Positions 1 to 5,338 of a stretch of 16,406 bases of DNA are shown here, one piece after another. Each line of letters opens with the position of its first letter. The first letter of the stretch is position 1. Made by a program: the position numbers and the translations under genes. The notes below the pieces were generated by a model, which saw only the letters and a program-made list of their open reading frames with translations, did no database searches and was not told the DNA's origin. This stretch comes from Dehalococcoidia bacterium (GTDB lineage Bacteria > Chloroflexota > Dehalococcoidia > Dehalococcoidales > JAUWZL01): the NCBI GenBank assembly GCA_030615305.1, contig JAUWZL010000003.1, positions 1-16,406 on the forward strand. Direction: 5' to 3'.

Positions 1-394
1 GCTGTTTGGATGAACCTGCCTTTAAGTCAAGCTGCCTATCCAGTGCATAGAGGGTAAAGCGGTATCGGTGTGGGTAGCCTGGCGGTGGACAGGGGCCACC
101 ATAGCCAATTTTGCCAAAGTCGTTCTTGCCCTGTAAAGCACCACTGGGCAGCTGAGATGCTGTAGGCATAGCTTCTGGCAGCTCACGGCTATCAGGTGGC
201 AGATTGAATATTACCCAATGTGTGAAAACACCGCTGGGGGCATCCGGGTCATCTACTATTAGGGCCAGGGACTGAGTCTCGTCGGGAACCCGGTTCCATT
301 TAAGTGGTGGCGAAATGTCCTGACCTTGGCAGGTGTATTTAGCTGGTATTCTCTCCCCGTCCTGAAAGGCTGGGCTGGATATTGATAATGTCAT
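1..394 (-). CDS. YbhB/YbcL-type PEBP (Raf kinase inhibitor-like) protein, 3' end cut by window edge
   Basis: The visible 131 residues carry the hallmarks of the phosphatidylethanolamine-binding protein family. These are DDPDAP at residues 48-53, THW at 58-60, and a GPCPPPGYPHRY segment at 100-111, which together line the anion/ligand pocket in this fold. Bacterial members are usually about 150-180 residues, so roughly 20-50 residues are missing beyond base 1. Bacterial members are small soluble proteins, mostly without a proven function; I cannot assign a substrate. No signal peptide is visible at the N-terminus (MTLSISSPAF). The ATG at 394-392 is chosen because a full AGGAGG (complement of 400-405) lies five bases upstream. 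It sits 63 bp downstream of the HAD hydrolase gene on the same strand and may be co-transcribed with it. Family assignment is firm; function is unknown. Confidence 0.9.
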   Translation of the reverse strand, partial: MTLSISSPAFQDGERIPAKYTCQGQDISPPLKWNRVPDETQSLALIVDDPDAPSGVFTHWVIFNLPPDSRELPEAMPTASQLPSGALQGKNDFGKIGYGGPCPPPGYPHRYRFTLYALDRQLDLKAGSSKQ

Positions 395-425
395 TTCTCC
401 CTCCTCAGGTGTTAATAGTTTGCCT

Positions 426-442
426 GGGCTACAAGATAGCCC
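426..442. repeat. Short inverted repeat between the HAD and PEBP genes
   Basis: A perfect 6 bp stem, GGGCTA at 426-431 and TAGCCC at 437-442, encloses a 5-base loop. On the minus strand, the direction of both flanking genes, no U-run follows the stem. A classical rho-independent terminator is therefore not supported. It may be a weak processing or attenuation hairpin, or chance. Confidence 0.35.
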
Positions 443-457
443 CCATTTTGTTGCTTT

Positions 458-1156
458 CTAGGACAGGTATTCTACTAGCTGGTAGAGATTTTGGATTTTC
501 ATACTTTGGGCAGCCTCTTCATGGAGACCACCACGGTCTAGCAGTACCCCCTTCATGCCAGCCCGATTTGCTCCGATAACATCAATCTGGTACTGGTCAC
601 CGACATACATCGCTTCTGAAACCTGGACGCCGGCTTGCTTTGCCGCCTCATTAAATATCTCGGGTTGCGGCTTAGCATAGCCGCTGTCTTGTGAGGTGAC
701 AAATACATCAAGCAGTGGTTTAAGCCCCAATTTTTGGCAAAGAGGGGCTATGTCATGGTCCACGTTTGATATAAGACCTAGGATGAATCCCTTGTTCTTG
801 AGCTCATTTAGAGCGGGCAGGATGTCATCAAAAAGGACTAGATTAAATTTAATCTGCTGCATTTTGCTCAGTATGTTGCCAATAAGCTCTCTTGAAGGTT
901 CTATGCCGGCTTCCTTGAGCACCATCGCCTGGTATTGTGCCCAAAGGGATTTCTTTTCCTCGTCACTACGCTTGCTTATGGGAAGGCGGGCATGTTCTTG
1001 GTAGATGAATTCATCAGCGGCGACCATAGGTCGGCGTAATGCATCCGGTGTTATCTCAATACCGAAGTCATTAAGCGCCTTAGCCAGGGATTCTTCCCGG
1101 GGCGGCTCATAACAAATCAGGGTATGATACAGGTCAAAAAAGACTGCTTTAATCAT
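458..1156 (-). CDS. HAD-superfamily (subfamily IA) hydrolase
   Basis: This is a 232-residue soluble hydrolase with all four HAD motifs. Motif I is FFDLYHTL, with nucleophile Asp8 and Thr12. Motif II is LISN with Ser130, motif III is Lys162 in YAKPQPEIF, and motif IV is VGDQYQID with Asp187 and Asp192. The helical cap between motifs I and II (about residues 15-110) is the C1 type found in phosphoglycolate phosphatases and 2-haloacid dehalogenases. Motif I has Tyr10 where phosphatases normally have the second, general acid/base Asp; this D-x-Y/F-x-T form is seen in haloacid dehalogenases. Motif IV, however, looks phosphatase-like. Substrate is unknown. A longer frame opens at 1216, but I chose the ATG at 1156 because it places motif I at the N-terminus, as is usual, and has AGGA upstream. 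It diverges from lysA. Confidence 0.9.
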   Translation of the reverse strand: MIKAVFFDLYHTLICYEPPREESLAKALNDFGIEITPDALRRPMVAADEFIYQEHARLPISKRSDEEKKSLWAQYQAMVLKEAGIEPSRELIGNILSKMQQIKFNLVLFDDILPALNELKNKGFILGLISNVDHDIAPLCQKLGLKPLLDVFVTSQDSGYAKPQPEIFNEAAKQAGVQVSEAMYVGDQYQIDVIGANRAGMKGVLLDRGGLHEEAAQSMKIQNLYQLVEYLS

Positions 1157-1178
1157 GGCTGTCCTAAAAGGCAATAGT

Positions 1179-1208
1179 ATTTTAGCCCAAGTTGGTTCCA
1201 TCTGTAAA
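1179..1208 (-). promoter_or_regulatory. Predicted sigma70-type promoter for the HAD gene
   Basis: Read on the minus strand, a -35 TTTACA (complement of 1203-1208) and a -10 TAAAAT (complement of 1179-1184) are separated by 18 bp. Each matches the consensus at five of six positions. Transcription would start near 1172, giving a leader of about 15-20 nt that includes the AGGA before the 1156 start. This also supports 1156 over 1216, because 1216 would lie upstream of the transcript. Confidence 0.55.
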
Positions 1209-1220
1209 GTGGGCAATAAA

Positions 1221-1250
1221 TTGACTTAAGTAGCAGGCTGTTGCTATCAT
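1221..1250 (+). promoter_or_regulatory. Strong predicted sigma70-type promoter for lysA, with extended -10
   Basis: TTGACT at 1221-1226 and TATCAT at 1245-1250 are separated by 18 bp. Each matches the consensus at five of six positions. TG at 1242-1243, one base before the -10, makes it an extended -10. Transcription would begin around 1256-1258, only 1-3 bases before the chosen lysA start codon. It lies back-to-back with the HAD promoter in the same 102 bp gap. Confidence 0.65.
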
Positions 1251-1258
1251 TGAAGGCA

Positions 1259-2566
1259 ATGGTGACTAGACTTTCTCTTTTTCCATTAACTGCTAAGGTT
1301 AGTAAGCAGGGCCATCTCGTAATTGGCGACTGTGACACTGTGGCGTTAGCTGCCGAGTACGGCACCCCCCTGTATCTACTTGATGAGTTTAGCCTGCGCA
1401 GCAAGTGCCGAGAGTTCAAGAATGAGTTTGGCCAGCGCTATGCTGATACCACGGTTATTTATGCCAGCAAAGCCTTTTTAAATGGAGCCCTGGCCGTTGT
1501 CCTTAAAGAGGAGGGGCTGGGTCTGGATGTAGTATCAGCCGGGGAGCTGGCCATTGCCGAATCGGTCGCTTTCCCCATGGATATGGTCTATTTCCACGGT
1601 AATAACAAATCAGCCGAGGAAATCAGGCTGGCTCTCAAGCATCATATTGGTCGCATAGTGGTTGACGGTTTTGATGAGCTCCAGATGCTGGCTGAATTGG
1701 CTGAGGAGACAGGTCATATACCCGATATCCTGCTGCGTCTGACCCCGGGGGTTGACCCTCATACTCATGAACATATTACTACTGGCGTTATCGGCGGTAA
1801 GTTTGGCTTCCCCATATTTAGTGCCGATGAGGCGGTGGCCCAGGCTATGTCAGCCCCCAGCTTGAACCTTGTCGGCTTGCACTTTCATTTGGGCTCTCTT
1901 ATCTCCGAAGTTCAACCGTATCAGGAAGCCATTGAGGTTGTGCTTGACTTTACTGCCGATATGAAGCGGAGGCTTGGCTTTGAGCTTGAGGAACTCAACA
2001 TCGGTGGTGGCTTTGCCATACAATATACTCTGGATAGCACGGCGCCTCCTATCTCGCTTTACGCTGAGGCTATAGTATCCCGGGTCATTAATAAATGCCG
2101 GCAGTTAGAGCTGCCCTGGCCAGTGCTCACTGTTGAGCCGGGGAGGGCAATTGTGGGCCAGGCTGGTGTAGCCCTGTACCGGGTAGGTGTCACCAAGGAT
2201 ATACCCGGAGTTAAGCGCTATATCTCGGTGGATGGTGGCCTAGCCGATAATATCCGCCCCGCCCTTTATGGTTCTAGATATGAGGCGCTGGTAGCCAATA
2301 AAGCTTTGGAGGAGGAAGCCGGGCAGGTTACAATTGCTGGTAAATTCTGCGAGTCTGGTGATATATTGGTTAAGGATATTGATCTGCCGCCGGTTTCAAG
2401 TGGAGATATTATAGCCATACCCGACTGTGGTGCTTATTGCCTGCCACTGCAAAGTAATTATAACGCCTCGCTCAGGCCAGCTATTGTTTTGGTTGGGGAG
2501 GGTAAGGCACGCCTTATTCGTCGCCGTGAGACCTTTGATGACCTGACCCGGTGCGATTTGGTCTAG
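1259..2566 (+). CDS. lysA: Diaminopimelate decarboxylase
   Basis: LysA is a PLP enzyme that decarboxylates meso-diaminopimelate to L-lysine, the last step of the DAP pathway in the cytosol. This 435-residue chain has the fold-type III features. Lys71 in VIYASKAF is the PLP Schiff-base lysine. GLHFHLGS is at 206-213, the glycine loop IGGGF at 248-252, EPGR at 293-296, CESGD at 364-368 (active-site Cys given by the other subunit) and DCGAYC at 389-394 with Tyr393. CESSD and DAGAYG are the more usual spellings. Length is normal. The frame is open back to a TTG at 1241, but the predicted promoter -10 covers 1245-1250, so starts before about 1256 are unlikely. I use ATG 1259; GTG 1262 is the alternative. 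It heads a likely lysA-orf60-holB-ricT transcript. Related alanine racemase-fold decarboxylases (ornithine/arginine) are less likely, given the CESGD and N-terminal context. Confidence 0.95.
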   Translation: MVTRLSLFPLTAKVSKQGHLVIGDCDTVALAAEYGTPLYLLDEFSLRSKCREFKNEFGQRYADTTVIYASKAFLNGALAVVLKEEGLGLDVVSAGELAIAESVAFPMDMVYFHGNNKSAEEIRLALKHHIGRIVVDGFDELQMLAELAEETGHIPDILLRLTPGVDPHTHEHITTGVIGGKFGFPIFSADEAVAQAMSAPSLNLVGLHFHLGSLISEVQPYQEAIEVVLDFTADMKRRLGFELEELNIGGGFAIQYTLDSTAPPISLYAEAIVSRVINKCRQLELPWPVLTVEPGRAIVGQAGVALYRVGVTKDIPGVKRYISVDGGLADNIRPALYGSRYEALVANKALEEEAGQVTIAGKFCESGDILVKDIDLPPVSSGDIIAIPDCGAYCLPLQSNYNASLRPAIVLVGEGKARLIRRRETFDDLTRCDLV

Positions 2567-2597
2567 AAGAAACGTTAGGGTAAAGGGGGGAACTGGG

Positions 2598-2780
2598 ATG
2601 GAAAAACGCCTTACGGCGGCTATACCACGGGAATGGATAGGACAAAAAGTGAAGGTCCTCACTAGTATAGCTTTTGTTAGTGAGATTAAGGGTATACTCA
2701 GCGAGATAGGTGCAGACTATATTGTAGTTGACCAGGATATAATCAACGTTGGGCATATAGTTAAAATCAGAAAGGCTTAG
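2598..2780 (+). CDS. Small 60-residue protein of unknown function, possible Sm/SH3-like barrel
   Basis: I do not recognise this protein. It is 60 residues, without Cys, signal peptide or membrane segment. After a basic N-terminus (MEKRLTAAIPREW) it alternates short beta-prone stretches and turns: KVKVLTSIAF, EIKGILSEIG, DYIVVDQD and HIVKIRKA. That pattern, with a glycine-led turn and a final hydrophobic I-V-K-I strand, resembles a small five-stranded Sm-like or SH3-like barrel. This is inference from composition only. It is credible as a gene: AGGGGGG at 2584-2590 lies 7 bases before the ATG, the stop is 6 bp before holB, and the lysA stop is 31 bp upstream. Its position suggests co-expression with holB and ricT and, if the fold is right, possible RNA or nucleic-acid binding. 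Confidence 0.75.
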   Translation: MEKRLTAAIPREWIGQKVKVLTSIAFVSEIKGILSEIGADYIVVDQDIINVGHIVKIRKA

Positions 2781-2786
2781 AGGCTG

Positions 2787-3824
2787 ATGTCAGGGTGGCA
2801 GGTAGTTGGACAAAGCAGGGTGGTCTCTTTACTCCAGCGCAGCCTGGAAAAGGATGTCCTAGCCCATGCCTATCTTTTTACCGGTCCCCCTCATGTGGGC
2901 AAGATGACACTGGCCCTAAATCTGGCTCAAGCATTAAACTGCCAGGAAGATGCTCCGCCCTGTGGCCAGTGTCGCTCGTGCCAAAAAATTGCTCAAGGGA
3001 AGCATGCTGATGTCCAGACCATAGGCTTGCTCTCCACCCCTGATGCTGGTGAGGTTAAAACCAGAGCCGAAATCAGTATTGATCAGATTAGGCAGCTGCA
3101 GCATTCGGCCAGCCTGCCGCCCTTTGAGGGCCAGTATAAGGTATTTATTATTGATGGGGCCGAGCTATTATCCACAGAGGCGGCTAACTGCCTTTTGAAG
3201 ACCCTGGAAGAGCCTGTAGGCCGGGTGCTCTTTGTCCTGCTGACAACAAACAGCAGCCTCCTTCCAGAGACGGTAATTTCCCGGTGTCAGCGGCTGGAGC
3301 TTCTCCCCCTATCGGCTGGCGAGGTGGAAACTGCCCTGACTGTTCACTGGGGCATTGAGCCCGGGAAGGCCAAGCTCCTGTCACGGCTATGCCACGGCTG
3401 TTTCGGTTGGGCGTTATCGGCAGCCCTTGGTGACGATTTGCTCAAGCAGTATTATGAAAGAAGTGACAGCCTTCTTGACATAATCAATGCTGATTATGAG
3501 GGACGCTTTACCTATGCTGCCCAGTTAGCCGCCCAGTTTAGTCAGAGAAGGGGCTTCACTCAGGAGGTATTAAACCTGTGGCTTGACTTTTGGCGTGACC
3601 TGCTTCTGGTTAAGACTGGCTTTACTGAGGCTATCACCAATGTCAATCTTGAGGACACGCTGTCTGACTGGGCTGGTGATTTTAGTCTTGCTGAGATCAG
3701 GGCTTCTATCGGTAGCATCAGCCTGGCCCAGCGGCAGCTCCGACAGAATGCCAATCCGCGCCTGGTGCTGGAGGTTTTGATGCTTGATATGCCCAAAAGA
3801 AAAAGAGAAAAAGTTACCAGATAA
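2787..3824 (+). CDS. holB: DNA polymerase III subunit delta prime (clamp loader)
   Basis: Delta prime is the stator subunit of the AAA+ clamp loader, which opens the sliding clamp and places it on primed DNA. The 345-residue protein has a P-loop-like GPPHVGKM at 33-40, a four-Cys zinc module (Cys52, 59, 62, 65), a degenerate Walker B region IIDGAELL at 121-128, then CLLKTLEEP at 135-143. Sensor 1 is LLTTN at 151-155, and SRC at 165-167 is the arginine-finger motif. Met40 replaces the Thr/Ser that coordinates Mg in a working P-loop. Together with the short length and lack of a tau-like tail, this argues for delta prime rather than DnaX. The C-terminal third (from about 200) would be the helical collar domain. 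The ATG is preceded by AGAGG. The neighbour ricT is also next to holB in Bacillus subtilis. Confidence 0.9.
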   Translation: MSGWQVVGQSRVVSLLQRSLEKDVLAHAYLFTGPPHVGKMTLALNLAQALNCQEDAPPCGQCRSCQKIAQGKHADVQTIGLLSTPDAGEVKTRAEISIDQIRQLQHSASLPPFEGQYKVFIIDGAELLSTEAANCLLKTLEEPVGRVLFVLLTTNSSLLPETVISRCQRLELLPLSAGEVETALTVHWGIEPGKAKLLSRLCHGCFGWALSAALGDDLLKQYYERSDSLLDIINADYEGRFTYAAQLAAQFSQRRGFTQEVLNLWLDFWRDLLLVKTGFTEAITNVNLEDTLSDWAGDFSLAEIRASIGSISLAQRQLRQNANPRLVLEVLMLDMPKRKREKVTR

Positions 3825-3859
3825 GACTCTAAAATGGTAGGGAGAATGGAGAGGTTAAC

Positions 3860-4711
3860 ATGGCTGATGTTGTTGGCGTACGTTTCAAAAGAACTGGCAA
3901 AGTGTATTACTTTGACCCGTCTGATATTGAGCTTAAGGTAGGTGACTGCGTAGTCGTTGAGACGACCCGCGGTCCGGAGTTGGGGCAGGTGGTTATCGCT
4001 CCCTCTCAGGTGCTGGCCAGTGAGGTGACCAAGCCCTTAAAACCGGTGGTACGCAAGGCGGACATTGAGGACATTGAGCAGGCTGATAAAATTGAGCAAA
4101 AGGAAGACGAGGCCTTGGCTGAATGCACCGAGCTTGTGGCCAAACTAAAGCTGCCCATGAAGGTGATATCGGCTGAATATAACCTTGATGGCAGTCGCCT
4201 GACCATTTTCTTCAGTGCTGAGAGTAGGGTTGACTTTCGTGAGCTGGTCCGCGAATTAAGCCACCGCTTAAAGGTTCGTGTTGAAATGAGGCAGGTAGGA
4301 CCCAGGGATGAAGCCAAGCTGCTAGGTGGTTTTGGCCGGTGTGGTCGTCCTCTTTGCTGTGCCAGCTTCTTAAGTGAGTTCAGCCCGGTGTCAATAAGGA
4401 TGGCCAAGGAGCAGGAACTGCCTCTCAACCCGATGAAGATTTCAGGCATTTGTGGTCGCCTGCTGTGCTGCCTGGGCTATGAGTTCGAACAATATCGTAT
4501 CATGAGGGAGAAGATGCCCAAGGAGGGTCAGCGCATCAAAACAGCAATGGGCGTTGCCAATGTGGTTGGTGGCAACCCTCTTGAGGGAACGGTATTGGTT
4601 GAGCTGGAGGGTGGTGCCAGGGTAGAATTATCTCTTGATGAGGTTACTACCGAAGTTAAAGAGCCGCCTCAGCGGAGACAGAAGGGCCCAAAGGAGAATA
4701 GGGTCACCTAA
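3860..4711 (+). CDS. ricT: PSP1-domain protein, RicT/YaaT family
   Basis: This 283-residue protein has the PSP1 domain: an N-terminal barrel-like part (MADVVGVRFK, then DCVVVETTRGPELGQV at 29-44) and two cysteine-rich motifs. These are GGFGRCGRPLCC at 156-167 and GICGRLLCC at 196-204, giving Cys161, 166, 167, 198, 203 and 204. In B. subtilis RicT (YaaT) acts with RicA and RicF in a complex that carries iron-sulfur clusters and tunes RNase Y-dependent mRNA maturation, as well as sporulation and competence. The RicT cysteines contribute to those clusters. Residues 270-283 are a basic tail. GGAGAGG lies 5 bases before the ATG. No RicA or RicF gene is in the window, and nothing here indicates sporulation, so an RNA-processing role is the more likely inference. 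The gene converges on the HNH gene with a 22 bp gap. Confidence 0.9.
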   Translation: MADVVGVRFKRTGKVYYFDPSDIELKVGDCVVVETTRGPELGQVVIAPSQVLASEVTKPLKPVVRKADIEDIEQADKIEQKEDEALAECTELVAKLKLPMKVISAEYNLDGSRLTIFFSAESRVDFRELVRELSHRLKVRVEMRQVGPRDEAKLLGGFGRCGRPLCCASFLSEFSPVSIRMAKEQELPLNPMKISGICGRLLCCLGYEFEQYRIMREKMPKEGQRIKTAMGVANVVGGNPLEGTVLVELEGGARVELSLDEVTTEVKEPPQRRQKGPKENRVT

Positions 4712-4733
4712 TTGTGGAACTTAAAGGAGCTCA

Positions 4734-5249
4734 TTACGAGCTGTATGGTGGCAGGTATTTTTGCCACTCGCTCAAGCTTATCAGGTAATGGTGAGGGATG
4801 TAAAAGGGAATGCTGCTGTGAGGTTGGCATGGCTGGCGGATTAACCTCATCCTAGCCTGCTGGGGGGTTCTGCTGGCCTTACGGCGGTTACAGGGTATGC
4901 AGGCGCTGGCCACGTTTTCCCAGTTATGCTGGCCCTCCTGGTGCCGGGGAATAACGTGGTCTATGGTAAGTTGTTGGCTTTCTTTACCGCAATACTGGCA
5001 GGTATAGCGGTCGCGGTGGAAAACTCCGAGGCGAGTTAGCTTTCTCTCAGGGTGGGGACGCTTAATCATGTAGGCAAGTTTGATTACCGAAGGTATCGGG
5101 AAAATGTCATTGGCTGAGTGGATGAAACCCAGGCCATTCTCCAGCATCTCAGCCTTGCCTCGAAGTAGCAATACTATTGCCCGCCGGGCTCGGCATATAT
5201 TAAGCGCTTCGTAGCTCTGGTTTAGCACTAGTACTGGACTGTTTATCAT
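4734..5249 (-). CDS. HNH endonuclease-family protein
   Basis: The 171-residue protein has a complete HNH fold signature. A zinc pair is at Cys84/Cys87 (CQYC), Asp97-His98 in TIDHVIPR carries the catalytic His, Asn112 is in NWENVASAC, a second zinc pair is at Cys117/Cys120 (CIPC), and NRRK follows at 121-124. The N-terminal 75 residues (VLVLNQSYEALNICRARRA and so on) match a widespread group of chromosomal HNH proteins whose biological role is largely unknown. I find no intein, homing or restriction partner. HNH proteins cut or nick DNA using one metal ion; activity here is inferred from intact residues. It lies 89 bp after the helicase-loader gene on the same strand, so it could be read through or use its own weak promoter. 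Its start lacks a strong Shine-Dalgarno; GAGAAG is the best candidate. Confidence 0.9.
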   Translation of the reverse strand: MINSPVLVLNQSYEALNICRARRAIVLLLRGKAEMLENGLGFIHSANDIFPIPSVIKLAYMIKRPHPERKLTRLGVFHRDRYTCQYCGKESQQLTIDHVIPRHQEGQHNWENVASACIPCNRRKASRTPQQARMRLIRQPCQPHSSIPFYIPHHYLISLSEWQKYLPPYSS

Positions 5250-5281
5250 TTGCCGGACTTCTCTTTGTAAAACCCTCTCAT

Positions 5282-5310
5282 TTTAATAGAAAATCACCCA
5301 CAGCACAAGC
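5282..5310 (-). promoter_or_regulatory. Possible weak promoter before the HNH gene
   Basis: In the 89 bp gap, read on the minus strand, TTGTGC and TAAAAT are 17 bp apart. The -10 has five of six consensus bases but the -35 only three. The same stretch contains TGTGGGTGA, a 7-of-9 match to a DnaA box, which alone is not meaningful. No rho-independent terminator is visible after the loader gene. Confidence 0.3.
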
Positions 5311-5338
5311 CCTAAGGTCGTTTATTCCGCCTGACTAT

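Noticed and set aside
426..442. GGGCTA/TAGCCC hairpin as a rho-independent terminator after the HAD gene
   Set aside because: The stem is only 6 bp and no U-run follows in the direction of the genes, so I list it only as an inverted repeat.
1157..1216. N-terminal 20-residue extension of the HAD protein
   Set aside because: It would precede the usual motif I position and lie upstream of the predicted transcript start; the inner ATG has a ribosome site.
3168..3176. Perfect DnaA box TTATCCACA inside holB
   Set aside because: It is a single copy inside coding sequence, with no cluster, AT-rich element or dnaA/dnaN nearby. One such 9-mer by chance in 16 kb is not surprising, so no origin is claimed.
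3830..3835. TAAAAT before ricT as a separate promoter
   Set aside because: No -35-like sequence lies at 16-18 bp; the gene is more simply read from the lysA operon.
4006..4449. 147-codon open frame antisense to ricT
   Set aside because: It has low-complexity Ser/Leu-rich composition and no ribosome site. It is a shadow of the strongly supported ricT frame.
4728..4742. AGCTC-N5-GAGCT inverted repeat between ricT and HNH as a bidirectional terminator
   Set aside because: The 5 bp stem is too short and no T-run lies on either side. It also overlaps the end of the HNH coding region.
5290..5303. TGTGGGTGA as a DnaA box upstream of the HNH gene
   Set aside because: It matches only 7 of 9 and stands alone.
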